This document shows, in pieces, positions 36,770-44,891 of a DNA stretch of 64,000 nucleotides. Both the position numbers and the translations under genes were made by a program. Where the stretch lies: positions 10,361,486-10,425,485 of the forward strand of contig NZ_CP022161.1 in NCBI RefSeq assembly GCF_002214185.1, given 5' to 3'. This DNA is from Streptomyces capitiformicae (GTDB taxonomy: Bacteria > Actinomycetota > Actinomycetes > Streptomycetales > Streptomycetaceae). The notes beneath the pieces were generated by a model. The model made no database searches. It was not told where the DNA came from and worked only from the letters and a program-made list of their open reading frames with translations. The stretch's first letter is position 1; each line of letters starts with the position of its first letter.

Positions 36770-37234
36770 TTACTGCCCGGTCACCCGGGCGGCCGTCGTG
36801 CCGCCGTCGTCCTGGGTGAGGACGACGCGGAGGTGGCGGGCGCGCCAGACGATCAGCAGCCACGCGGACGGCAACTGGAGGGTGAGCATGGCGAAGCCCG
36901 CCGTGGCGAACGCGTCGTCGACCGGTACGGCGGCTCCCTCCCGCCACGCGGAGAGGCCGGCCCACAGCAGCAGGACCAGCAGGTAGGCGCCGCCGTCGAT
37001 CAGCGGGACGCGCCACACCGGCATGGGGGCGGTGAAGCGGCGCGTCAGGGTGAGGGTGAGCGTGGTCGCGGCCAGGAACACGTAGGCCAGAGGGTTCGCC
37101 ACCCAGAGCGACACCCAGGGGCCGAAGCTGTCCGCAGCCGCTGACCAGGCGAGATCGACTACAGCTCCGGCCATCCAGGAACCGATGACGACGGTCAGCG
37201 CGTAGGAGACAGCGCTGCGCCAGGTGACAGTCAT
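36770..37234 (-). CDS. Four-helix membrane protein of unknown function
   Basis: A 154-residue protein from ATG 37234 (MTVTWRSAVSYALTVV). Four hydrophobic helices are clear: ALTVVIGSWMAGAVVDLAW, LAYVFLAATTLTLTL, AYLLVLLLWAGLSAW and FAMLTLQLPSAWLLIVW. A short charged C-terminus (TQDDGGTTAARVTGQ) follows. It is of a type frequent in Streptomyces without known function. An upstream ATG at 37288 is less likely because GGGAGAG precedes 37234. Confidence 0.65.
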   Translation of the reverse strand: MTVTWRSAVSYALTVVIGSWMAGAVVDLAWSAAADSFGPWVSLWVANPLAYVFLAATTLTLTLTRRFTAPMPVWRVPLIDGGAYLLVLLLWAGLSAWREGAAVPVDDAFATAGFAMLTLQLPSAWLLIVWRARHLRVVLTQDDGGTTAARVTGQ

Positions 37235-37406
37235 GTCACGCTCTCCCGTTGGTGGGACGGTGGACCCCGTGCGGCGGTCCGCTTGCACGGTCAGTGTCCT
37301 CCAGTGTCCTCCTCCCTCTGCGGATCGGAGGCGTTGGGGCTCCGTACGGCAGCGGCGGCGCCCGCGAGGTGCGCGGGGGCCGCCGGTGGGTGTGAGCCGG
37401 GGGACC

Positions 37407-38606
37407 TTACTTGTAGCGGCCCGTGTAGCCGGTCAGGTTGGCCAGCTGGCATCCGACCGCGCCCGACCCGGACAGGCACCAGGGGCTGGCGGCCTTGCGC
37501 TTGTAAACGTCGGTCACCCGGCCGCCGTTGTAGATGAAGATGTGGTGGCTGGGCATCTGCCGGTGGTTGCCGGAGCGGATCTCCCAGTTGCCGTTCGAGC
37601 GGATCTTGAACTGCAGGGCTCCGTCGATCGCGTTGGGGAGCTTCTTGCTGCAGAACGGGTTGGTGGCGTGCGTCACCATACGGATGTCCCCGTAGCCCGA
37701 GCCGCTGCCGAGCTTGCGGACCTGCATCTTGCTGCCGGACGCGGTCCGCTTGGCCACGAGCTTGCCGGTCTTCTTCTTGTACACGTGTGTGGTGCCGATG
37801 CTCGTGTGCCCCTGGACCTTCTTGCTCTTCCAGGTGATCACCGCGTGGGCGGCCGTGCGATTGCTGGAACTGCGCCAGTTGAAGCCGTGGTTGTCGCCAC
37901 CGAAGGCGTAGCCCTTGCCGTAGGTGCACGCGGGCTTGCTGGTTCCGGGAATCAGTGGGGCATCCAGCCGCTTCTGTGCGATGAACGTCACCCACGTCAG
38001 GGTCGTGGTGGTCGCCGCCGCGGCGGCCTCCGCGCGCGACGTGGCCGACGTACGCATCGCCGTGAGGTCCGACTGGCCTCTCTGGGGAGCGGGGACGGTC
38101 ACCTGCAGGCCGAAGGTGCGGGCCTGCGCGGTGTCGCCGACCAACTGCGGCACGATCCGGTACTGGTACTTCGCGCCCGGCGCCACCGTGGTGTCACGGA
38201 AGTTGGTCGACCCGGCCGGCAACTCGGCGAGCACGGTGTCACCGCGGAACACGGTGTAGCGGGCCTTGGCCGAATACGTCTTCCACGCCAGATCCACGAA
38301 GTGGGGGTTCGCGGCGCTGATGGCCCCTTCGGACGCCATGGAGTCGTCCACGACGGCGGTCTCCCCGGACGGCGCGGTGCGCACACTGAAGCCCTCCGTC
38401 TGAACGTTCGCGGCTGGCGCGACCCTGCCGGTCGTGTCGCGGTAGGCGGTCGCGTCCAGGCCGAAGGCGGCCTTCGCGGCGGCGGGCTTCGCGGCGGCGG
38501 CCTTCGCGGCGGGGGCGCCGGACGCGGTACCGGCCGTCGCGCCGAGCAGGGCGAGCGGCATGACCGAGATGGCGGCCAGGCGGGGTATGGGCATGCGGTT
38601 GCGCAA
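37407..38606 (-). CDS. Secreted protein with fibronectin-like and C-terminal DUF3238-like parts
   Basis: A 399-residue exported protein. The signal peptide (RLAAISVMPLALLGATAGTA) is followed by an Ala/Lys-rich linker (AAKAAAAKPAAAKAAF). A fibronectin type III-like region lies at about residues 85-175 (YTVFRGDTVLAELPAGSTNF; YQYRIVPQL). The C-terminal 200 residues contain TWVTFIAQKRLDAPLIPG, YAFGGDNHGFNWRSSS and PSHHIFIYNGG, with cysteines likely to form disulphides. The first block resembles DUF3238-type secreted domains. Function unknown; an extracellular location is clear. Confidence 0.7.
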   Translation of the reverse strand: MRNRMPIPRLAAISVMPLALLGATAGTASGAPAAKAAAAKPAAAKAAFGLDATAYRDTTGRVAPAANVQTEGFSVRTAPSGETAVVDDSMASEGAISAANPHFVDLAWKTYSAKARYTVFRGDTVLAELPAGSTNFRDTTVAPGAKYQYRIVPQLVGDTAQARTFGLQVTVPAPQRGQSDLTAMRTSATSRAEAAAAATTTTLTWVTFIAQKRLDAPLIPGTSKPACTYGKGYAFGGDNHGFNWRSSSNRTAAHAVITWKSKKVQGHTSIGTTHVYKKKTGKLVAKRTASGSKMQVRKLGSGSGYGDIRMVTHATNPFCSKKLPNAIDGALQFKIRSNGNWEIRSGNHRQMPSHHIFIYNGGRVTDVYKRKAASPWCLSGSGAVGCQLANLTGYTGRYK

Positions 38607-38882
38607 CGGTGCTCCCCATCTCCGAGGGGAGTCATGCCGAAGGGGGCATGCCGGAACGTAGTTGCGAACTGCTCTTCGTCACCATTGGCCGTTGGGGAGG
38701 TGAACAAGAGGGCAATGCCCCAGAGGGAGCTGGGGGCACCCGGGGTCGGCAATGGGAACCTCTGCCCCCGTTCGCCGCGTCCGAGGGCACAGTGATGGTG
38801 CGGATTGCGTGCTCGCCGGACATCATGGACGGGATGGACATCGGGGGAGCGACATGCCCTCCGGCGGGGGGCAGGGAGGCCC

Positions 38883-41246
38883 ATGTCACAGCCGTTGGAA
38901 AGCAGCGACCCGCGGCAGGTGGGGCCGTACCGGATCGTGGGGCGCCTCGGAGCCGGTGGGATGGGGCGGGTCTATCTGGGGCGGTCGCCGGGTGGGCGGG
39001 CGGTCGCCGTGAAGGTCATTCGGCCCGAGATGGCCGACGACCCGCAGTTCCGTCAGCGGTTCGCCCGGGAGGCGGCGGCCGCGCGGGCCATCAGCGGTGC
39101 CTTCACCGCGGCGGTCGTCGACGCGGATCCGTACGGGGACCCGCCGTGGCTCGCCACCGTCCATGTCGCGGGCATCTCGCTCGACGACACCATCGCGCGG
39201 CACGGGCCGCTGCCCGAGTCCTCGGTCGTCGCACTGGGCGCGGGCCTGAGCGAGGCGCTGCAGGCCATCCATGCCGCGGGTCTCGTCCACCGGGATCTGA
39301 AGCCGTCCAATGTGCTGCTGGCCCCCGACGGGCCCAAGGTGATCGACTTCGGTATCGCGATCAGCGCAGGGTCGAGTTCGCTGACCCGGAGCGGGGTCGT
39401 CGTCGGCACCCCCGCCTTCATGTCGCCCGAACAGCTGACGGGCGGCCGCGCCAGTAGGCCCTCCGATGTGTTCGCCCTCGGCGGCGTTCTCGTCTTCGCC
39501 GCCACCGGTGGCGGGCCCTTCGGGTCCGGTTCGGTGGCCGGCGTCGCCTATCGCGTGGTCCACGACACGGCCGACCTGTCCACCGTCCCCACAGGTCTGC
39601 GCCCCCTCCTCGCGCGTTGCCTCGACAAGGACCCCGCGCTGCGGCCCACGGTCGAGGAGCTGCTCGCCGAGTTCGCCCACCGGATGACGCCGTCGCAGCT
39701 GCCGTCGTCCGGCACGGCGTACGGCGAGGACACGACCACCCTCGCCTTCGGCGGCGGCGCCTGGCTGCCCGCACCCGTCGCCGCCTCGGTACGGCGCGCC
39801 GAGGAGGCCGGCGGAGCCCTGTCACCGAACGGCGCGGCGGTCGACCCCCGCCTCGCCCCGGGACAGGGGCCGTATACGTCGCATATGCCGCATATTCCAC
39901 ATGCGCCACACACGCAGACCGCTGCCGAGACCGAGGTCCCGCGGCACCCGGACGCGGGCACCCCCGGCCCCGTACCACCGGGTGGACCGGGTGGTACGCC
40001 CGGTCTCACCGACGCGCGCCGGCATCCACAGCCGCCGCCGTTCCCGTCCCCACCCCTGCCTTCGCCTTCGGACGGTGCGAGAGAGGGCGCCGCCGCCGAG
40101 ACGCGTACGCCCACACCCGGACCCGCCCCTACGCCCACCCGTCGCCGCGTCCTGATCGCCCTCGCCGGAGCGGGTACCGTCGCCGCCGTGGGCGCGGGCA
40201 CCTACCTGCTGGGGCGGGGTGACCAGGACGACCCCGACAGGGGCGCGGACAACGACACCCTCAAGGACCCGTCCGGCGTGCCGAGCCCCGGCCGCCAGAG
40301 ATGGAAGTACGGCACCGCAGGCCCGGTGGCCCCGGCCCTCCTTGCCGCGGGCGGGCTGGTGTACGCCGGCAGCAGGGACGGCAGCATGTACGCCCTGGAC
40401 GCGGAGACCGGCAAACAGCGGTGGGCGTTCGGCACCGGCAACGGTGTCTACACCTGCCCGGCCGTGGTCGGAGGCACCGCCTACTTCGGTAGCGCCGACT
40501 ACCACCTCTACGCCGTCGATGTGAAAACCGGCGACCAGCGCTGGCAGTTCAGCGCCGGCGGCGAGGTCAACTCCTCGCCGGTGGTCGCCGGAGGCGTCGT
40601 CTACGTCGGCAGTGACGACGGCCGCCTCTACGCCGTCGACGCCAACTCCGGTGAGCGGAAGTGGACGTTCACCGCCCGGGGCCGTATCCGTTCCTCCCCG
40701 GTCGTCGCGTGGAACAAGGTCTACGTGGGCAGCGAGGACTCCCGTCTCCACGCCGTCGACGTGGCGACAGGGGAGCCCAGTTGGGCGTTCAAGACGGGCG
40801 GCGAGGTCAAGTCCTCCCCGGCCGTCGCCGACCGGACCGTCTACGTGGGCAGCTACGACGGCAACCTCTACGCCGTCAACTGCGATACAGGCGAACTCCG
40901 TTGGACCTTCCGCACCCAGGCCGGCGTGGGCTCCTCGCCCGCGGTGTCCGACGGAGTCGTCTACGTCGGGAGCGACGACGGCAACCTGTACGCCGTCGAC
41001 GCCCTGACCGGCGAACAGAGGTGGAAGTTCACCATCGGCAACGTCGTCTACTCCTCACCGACCGTCCTCCGCGGCGCCGTCTACGTCGGCAGCAAGAACG
41101 GCAACCTCTACGCCGTGCGCGCCGACACCGGCCGGTCGATCTGGACTTATCCCACCGGCGCCGACATCCGCTCCTCCCCCGCGGCAGCCGCCGGCACGGT
41201 GTACGTGGGCAACGACAGCGGCACGGTGTACGCGGTCAAGAGCTGA
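38883..41246 (+). CDS. Transmembrane Ser/Thr protein kinase with PQQ-type beta-propeller
   Basis: A 787-residue membrane kinase from ATG 38883 (GGGAGG upstream). The Hanks-type kinase domain spans about residues 15-270: GRLGAGGMGRVYLG, Lys44 in VAVKVI, HRDLKPSN with Asp138, DFG Asp155, GTPAFMSPEQL. A Pro-rich juxtamembrane linker and one helix (about 421-444, VLIALAGAGTVAAVGAGTYL) follow. The extracellular part has seven or eight repeats of the form VYVGSxDGxLYAVDxxTGxxxW, a PQQ-like beta-propeller probably binding a ligand or cell-wall component. Such kinases are common in Streptomyces as sensors. No phosphatase or substrate gene is adjacent. Confidence 0.92.
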   Translation: MSQPLESSDPRQVGPYRIVGRLGAGGMGRVYLGRSPGGRAVAVKVIRPEMADDPQFRQRFAREAAAARAISGAFTAAVVDADPYGDPPWLATVHVAGISLDDTIARHGPLPESSVVALGAGLSEALQAIHAAGLVHRDLKPSNVLLAPDGPKVIDFGIAISAGSSSLTRSGVVVGTPAFMSPEQLTGGRASRPSDVFALGGVLVFAATGGGPFGSGSVAGVAYRVVHDTADLSTVPTGLRPLLARCLDKDPALRPTVEELLAEFAHRMTPSQLPSSGTAYGEDTTTLAFGGGAWLPAPVAASVRRAEEAGGALSPNGAAVDPRLAPGQGPYTSHMPHIPHAPHTQTAAETEVPRHPDAGTPGPVPPGGPGGTPGLTDARRHPQPPPFPSPPLPSPSDGAREGAAAETRTPTPGPAPTPTRRRVLIALAGAGTVAAVGAGTYLLGRGDQDDPDRGADNDTLKDPSGVPSPGRQRWKYGTAGPVAPALLAAGGLVYAGSRDGSMYALDAETGKQRWAFGTGNGVYTCPAVVGGTAYFGSADYHLYAVDVKTGDQRWQFSAGGEVNSSPVVAGGVVYVGSDDGRLYAVDANSGERKWTFTARGRIRSSPVVAWNKVYVGSEDSRLHAVDVATGEPSWAFKTGGEVKSSPAVADRTVYVGSYDGNLYAVNCDTGELRWTFRTQAGVGSSPAVSDGVVYVGSDDGNLYAVDALTGEQRWKFTIGNVVYSSPTVLRGAVYVGSKNGNLYAVRADTGRSIWTYPTGADIRSSPAAAAGTVYVGNDSGTVYAVKS

Positions 41247-41249
41247 ACG

Positions 41250-41277
41250 GGGCGGGAGGGCGGGAGGGCGGGAGGGA
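41250..41277 (+). repeat. G-rich tandem repeat in the CYTH ribosome-binding region
   Basis: GGGCGGGAGGGCGGGAGGGC with a further GGGAGGG lies 8-35 bases before the CYTH start codon. Seven runs of three or more G separated by single bases could form a G-quadruplex in DNA or mRNA and include the only Shine-Dalgarno-like sequence. Confidence 0.7.
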
Positions 41278-41284
41278 ACGGCCG

Positions 41285-41896
41285 GTGATCGAGGCGGAGT
41301 TGAAGGCGCGCGTACATGCGCCCGAGGCGGTCGCGCGGGCACTCAGCGAGCGGGCGCTCAACGCGCGGGCACTCAGCGAGCGGGCGCTCGGTGATCGGGC
41401 CGAGGGGCGCGTCGAGACGTACCAGGACACGTACTACGACCGGCCCGACGGGGGCCTGCGCGCCCGCGACGAGGAGCTGCGGCTCCGGTTCGTGGTCGAC
41501 CGCGGCACGGGCGACCGCCGTACCCTCCTCACCTTCAAGGGGGCCGCGGTGGACGAGGCGTCCGGCTCCAAGCCCGAGTTCGAGACCCGGCTGGAGGACT
41601 CGCAGGCCGCCCACGCCATCCTGGAGCACCTCGGCTACGTACCGGCGATCGTCGTCAAGAAGCGGTGCCGCAGCTACGCCTTCGAGGCGTACGGGCGCAG
41701 GATGCTCGCCACTCTGGTCCGCGTCCCCGAGCTCGAGGGCACGTTCCTGGAGATCGAGACCATGGTCGAGGAGGAGACGGACGTCACAGCGGCCCTGGGC
41801 GCCATCCGCACGGTCCTCGCCGAACTCGGCATCGCCCCGGAGGACCTCACACGCGAGCTGTACACGGACGCGGTACGGGCGGCCCGCCGCATGTAG
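41285..41896 (+). CDS. CYTH-domain protein (class IV adenylate cyclase-like)
   Basis: A 203-residue protein from GTG 41285, opening with the EAELKARV form of the ExExK CYTH signature. Other expected elements are YQDTYYDRPD, LRLRFVVD, LLTFKGAAVDE, VVKKRCRSYAFE and GTFLEIETMVEE. CYTH proteins bind triphosphates with Mg2+ and act as CyaB-type cyclases or thiamine/inorganic triphosphatases; which applies is not evident. A perfect 10-residue duplication (ARALSERALN) lies near residues 17-36, coded by a 30-base tandem repeat (41333-41392). It follows the kinase by 38 bases and could share its transcript. Confidence 0.85.
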   Translation: MIEAELKARVHAPEAVARALSERALNARALSERALGDRAEGRVETYQDTYYDRPDGGLRARDEELRLRFVVDRGTGDRRTLLTFKGAAVDEASGSKPEFETRLEDSQAAHAILEHLGYVPAIVVKKRCRSYAFEAYGRRMLATLVRVPELEGTFLEIETMVEEETDVTAALGAIRTVLAELGIAPEDLTRELYTDAVRAARRM

Positions 41897-41940
41897 TCGT
41901 CAAGACGGCCGGTGAGCCGCACAAACACGCCGCACAAACA

Positions 41941-41977
41941 CCTGGGGCCGGAATCCTCATCGGATTCCGGCCCCAGG
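41941..41977. terminator. Bidirectional hairpin terminator
   Basis: CCTGGGGCCGGAATCC (41941-41956) and its exact complement (41962-41977) enclose TCATC. It lies between the CYTH gene and the converging tRNA and can serve both. Confidence 0.85.
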
Positions 41978-41984
41978 CCTTCAG

Positions 41985-42058
41985 TAGCGGGGACAGGATT
42001 TGAACCTGCGACCTCTGGGTTATGAGCCCAGCGAGCTACCGAGCTGCTCCACCCCGCG
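41985..42058 (-). tRNA. Initiator tRNA-Met (CAT)
   Basis: The minus strand starts CGCGGGGTGGAGCAGCTCGG, has the anticodon arm CTGGG-CTCATAA-CCCAG, T-loop TTCAAAT and acceptor end CCCCGCTA. The 1-72 position is mismatched (C against T) and the anticodon stem has three consecutive G-C pairs, both marks of the initiator tRNA. CCA is not encoded. Length 74 bases without CCA. Confidence 0.93.
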
Positions 42059-42150
42059 TCGTTGAAACCAGTGTACGCCATCCGCGGGGCACCCAGCACA
42101 CGGTTTTACGACGGCCCCCCTTCACCCACGTTCACCCGCCACCCAACCAG

Positions 42151-42207
42151 CGGCCCGTCACGGATTCACCCACGGCCCGTCACGGATTCACCCACGGCCC
42201 GTCACGG
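42151..42207. repeat. 22-base tandem repeat (2.6 copies)
   Basis: CGGCCCGTCACGGATTCACC followed by CA occurs twice perfectly and a third time for 13 bases, between the tRNA promoter side and the end of the RibD-like gene, whose last codons it overlaps. Confidence 0.85.
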
Positions 42208-43344
42208 CAGCAGATGCCCGTTCGGCGCCTTCGCCAGTCCCTCGTACTCCGGGAGTACGACGACGTCGACGCCCTCCGCCGCGAGCATCGCGTTGCCGGC
42301 GGCGGCGTTCTCGACGAACGTGTCCGGCTCGCGCCAGGCCGTGACGACGCGCCGTACGCCCGCGTCGAGGAGGAGCCGGGCGCACGGGTCGGGGCGGGAA
42401 GCGCGGCGGGCGCACGGTTCCAGGGTGCTGTAGACGGTGGCGGAGGCGAGGCGCGGGTCGGCGGGGTCGAGTTTGGCGAGGGCCGCCTCCTCGGCGTGGA
42501 CCACGGGGTCGCCGTCCTCCCGGGAGTGGCCGCGGGCCAGCTCCGTACCGTCCGCCGCGACGACGATCGCGCCCACGCTGAACGCGGTCCGGGAGGGCGG
42601 GCACGCGAGGGCCAGTTCGCAGGCCAGCGCCAGCCAGTGCCGGTCGGCGGGGGAGACGGCCGGGCCGGTGCCGGGGAGAGTGGGGACGTACCGGATGAGG
42701 ACGACGTCGCCGACCGGCCGGGTCTCCAGCACACGGAGGCGGTTCCTCGGCCCTCCGGGATACGCGCCCGTCCCGAACATCCGCGGCGCGTCCGTCTCGC
42801 CCACGAGAACGGGCGCCACGGCCAACTGGAGCTCGTCCGCGAGCCCCTGCTGGAGGAGCTGGGTGTGCACGCGTCCACCGCCCTCGACCATCAGGCGCCG
42901 GATGCCGCGTACGGCACCGAGGTGGGCGAGGATCGCCGGCCAGTCCAGCTCTGTCCCGAGGGGGACGACGTCGGCGGCGATCCCGGCCCCGCGGAGCCGT
43001 TCCGCGCCCTTGTCCGTCGTGTACACGACCTTCTCGCCGCCGGTGTGCCAGAACTGGGCCGCCGGGTCGAGGTCGCCGGACGCGCTGACCGCGACCTTGA
43101 GGGGGTACTCGGGGAGGCCGGCGGCGATCCGGGTCGCGCGCCGCTCGGGGGAGTTGACCAGCAGCCGGGGGTTGTCGGTGCGCAGGGTGCCCGCGCCGAT
43201 CAGGATGGCGTCGCTGGCCGCGCGCACCTCGTCGACCCGGTCGAAGTCGGCCGGGCCGGAGAGCAGCAGCCGTTCGGGCCCGGTGTCGTCCAGGTAGCCG
43301 TCGAGGGAGACGGCGGCGGACAACAGGACGTAGGGCAGGGACAT
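42202..43344 (-). CDS. RibD-like fusion with reversed order: reductase then deaminase
   Basis: A 380-residue fusion. Residues about 1-225 are a RibD_C/dihydrofolate-reductase-like NADPH domain (YVLLSAAVSLDGYLDDTGPE; DAILIGAGTLRTDNPRL; RRLMVEGGGRVHTQLLQQGL). Residues about 232-380 are a cytidine-deaminase-type Zn domain (HAEEAALAKL; STLEPCARRASRPDPCARLL). Ordinary RibD has the deaminase first. The two activities convert the GTP cyclohydrolase II product through deamination and reduction in riboflavin-type pathways. With ribA and MarR beside it, it probably serves a regulated or secondary flavin/pteridine-type route; this is inference. Confidence 0.85.
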   Translation of the reverse strand: MSLPYVLLSAAVSLDGYLDDTGPERLLLSGPADFDRVDEVRAASDAILIGAGTLRTDNPRLLVNSPERRATRIAAGLPEYPLKVAVSASGDLDPAAQFWHTGGEKVVYTTDKGAERLRGAGIAADVVPLGTELDWPAILAHLGAVRGIRRLMVEGGGRVHTQLLQQGLADELQLAVAPVLVGETDAPRMFGTGAYPGGPRNRLRVLETRPVGDVVLIRYVPTLPGTGPAVSPADRHWLALACELALACPPSRTAFSVGAIVVAADGTELARGHSREDGDPVVHAEEAALAKLDPADPRLASATVYSTLEPCARRASRPDPCARLLLDAGVRRVVTAWREPDTFVENAAAGNAMLAAEGVDVVVLPEYEGLAKAPNGHLLP

Positions 43345-43400
43345 GGACGCGCTCCATACTCCATGGCTGAGGGCCGGGGGCTTGTGTGGGAAGGGCGGGC

Positions 43401-43430
43401 TTGGTTCAAGTTTTAAACACTAACTACACT
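43401..43430 (+). promoter_or_regulatory. Promoter with MarR-type palindrome, leaderless start
   Basis: TTGGTT (43401-43406) and TACACT (43425-43430) are 18 bases apart, and the spacer contains AAGTTTTAAACACTA, a near-palindrome centred on TTTAAA. The marR ATG (43437) falls at the expected transcription start, so the mRNA would lack a leader. Confidence 0.55.
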
Positions 43431-43436
43431 CTACGT

Positions 43437-43967
43437 ATGACGACCCGCTGGCTCACCCCCGACGAGCAGCGAGCCTGGCGTGCCTACGTCGCCGCGAGCT
43501 CGCTCCTGGAGGACGCGCTCGACCGGCAGCTCCAGCAGGAGGCCGGTATGCCGCACCTCTACTACTCCATGCTGGCCGCCCTCTCCGAGGCGCCGGACCG
43601 GAGGATGCGGATGACCGACCTCGCCGAGCGCCTGAAGATCACGCGCAGCCGGCTGACGTATGTCGCGACCCGGCTGGAGAAGGACGGTGTGCTGCGGCGC
43701 GAGAACTGCCAGTGGGACAAGCGCGGCAGCATCGCCGTACTGACCGACGAGGGCATGGCCCTGCTGGAACGTACGGCGCCGGGTCACGTCGAAACGGTCC
43801 GCAAGGCGGTCTTCGACCACCTCACCCCGGAACAGATCGGGCAGCTGGAGGAGATCAGCATGGGCATCGCGGCGGCGATCCAGGGCGAGGGCGGCTCCCG
43901 CCCCGCGGCCCCCGACGACCTGCCGTGGCGCCGCCGCTCGTGCGGGTCGAGCCTGCCGGAACAGTGA
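43437..43967 (+). CDS. MarR-family transcriptional regulator
   Basis: A 176-residue winged-helix regulator: YYSMLAALSEAPDRRMRMTD, then LAERLKITRSRLTYVATRLE (recognition helix) and GVLRRENCQWDKRGSIAVLT (wing). It has the usual MarR dimerisation helices at both ends and a basic C-terminal tail (PWRRRSC). It sits between the divergent RibD-like gene and ribA. The palindromes before its own start and before ribA make it the likely regulator of both. No Shine-Dalgarno sequence precedes the ATG. Confidence 0.88.
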   Translation: MTTRWLTPDEQRAWRAYVAASSLLEDALDRQLQQEAGMPHLYYSMLAALSEAPDRRMRMTDLAERLKITRSRLTYVATRLEKDGVLRRENCQWDKRGSIAVLTDEGMALLERTAPGHVETVRKAVFDHLTPEQIGQLEEISMGIAAAIQGEGGSRPAAPDDLPWRRRSCGSSLPEQ

Positions 43968-44091
43968 TCGTCATCACGCCCCCTTCCCTTCCCTTCCCTT
44001 GCCTTCCCTTCCCGACCGATTCCCGCCGTCATTCCGACTGATTCGGCCGTCATTCCCGGACTCCCGGGAATGCGACCCATCCCAAAACGGG

Positions 44092-44153
44092 TTGCTTGAA
44101 ATTTGAAGCAGGGGTTAGAGTCCTGCCGAGGTCGTGCTTCAAATCTGAAGCAC
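44092..44153 (+). promoter_or_regulatory. ribA promoter with two palindromic operators
   Basis: TGCTTGAAATTTGAAGCA (44093-44110) and GTGCTTCAAATCTGAAGCAC (44134-44153) are related palindromes with arms TGCTT/AAGCA. A -35-like TTGCTT (44092) and -10-like TAGAGT (44116-44121) overlap the first. Twin sites of this size fit a MarR dimer each. Confidence 0.55.
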
Positions 44154-44192
44154 TGACTGGCCACGCCACCCGCACCAGGACCGGAGACCCGC

Positions 44193-44825
44193 ATGCCCGA
44201 ATTCCCCGCTGCCACCCCGCGTGCCCGCGTCCGGGTACCGCTGCGTTTCCACGACGGCTACAGCGTCGACGCCGAACTGGTCACCTTCCATGGCCTCGTC
44301 GACGGCCAGGAGCACCTGGCGATCGTCCTCGGCGACCCGGCACCCGGCACGCCCCCGCTGGTCCGACTGCACTCGGAGTGCCTGACCGGCGACGTCCTCG
44401 GCTCGGCCCGCTGCGACTGCGGCCCGCAGCTGCGCGAGGCGGTGGAGCGGATCGCCGATCGCGGCGGGGTCCTCCTTTACCTCCGCCAGGAGGGCCGCGG
44501 CATCGGCCTCTACAACAAGCTCGACGCGTACGCCCTCCAGGACCAGGGCCTCGACACCTACGAGGCGAACGCGGCGCTCGGGCTGCCCGAGGACGCGCGC
44601 GACTACACGGCGGCGGCCCAGATGCTGGACGCCCTCGGTATCGCCGAACTGGACCTGCTCTCCAACAACCCCGACAAGGCCCAGCAACTCCGTGACCTCG
44701 GCGTCGGCGTCCAGCAGCGTGTCCCCACCGGCGTCTTCACCACCGCCCACAACGTCCGCTACCTCCGCGCCAAGGTCCTCCAGACCCAGCACACCCTCCT
44801 GCTGCCGGAACTGACGGCGGGCTGA
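44193..44825 (+). CDS. ribA: GTP cyclohydrolase II
   Basis: A 210-residue GCH II. The Zn site is HSECLTGDVLGSARCDCGPQ (three Cys), followed by LLYLRQEGRGIGLYNKLDAY and ALQDQGLDTYEANAALGL, which carry the catalytic Arg/Tyr region, and LLSNNPDK. It converts GTP to 2,5-diamino-6-ribosylamino-4(3H)-pyrimidinone phosphate, formate and pyrophosphate. The tyrosine in DAYALQD is kept, so it should be the ordinary activity and not the formyl-product variant described in S. coelicolor. It is monofunctional, without a DHBP-synthase domain. GGAG lies nine bases before the ATG. Confidence 0.9.
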   Translation: MPEFPAATPRARVRVPLRFHDGYSVDAELVTFHGLVDGQEHLAIVLGDPAPGTPPLVRLHSECLTGDVLGSARCDCGPQLREAVERIADRGGVLLYLRQEGRGIGLYNKLDAYALQDQGLDTYEANAALGLPEDARDYTAAAQMLDALGIAELDLLSNNPDKAQQLRDLGVGVQQRVPTGVFTTAHNVRYLRAKVLQTQHTLLLPELTAG

Positions 44826-44891
44826 TTTCATCTGGTCCACTCGGCCCCGGTCGACTGGCCGCCCGCCCGCGCGCCCGTAAACCATGGACCT

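Noticed and set aside
44193..44825. Formyl-product variant of GTP cyclohydrolase II as reported for one S. coelicolor paralogue
   Set aside because: The active-site tyrosine in DAYALQD is retained, so ordinary activity is expected.
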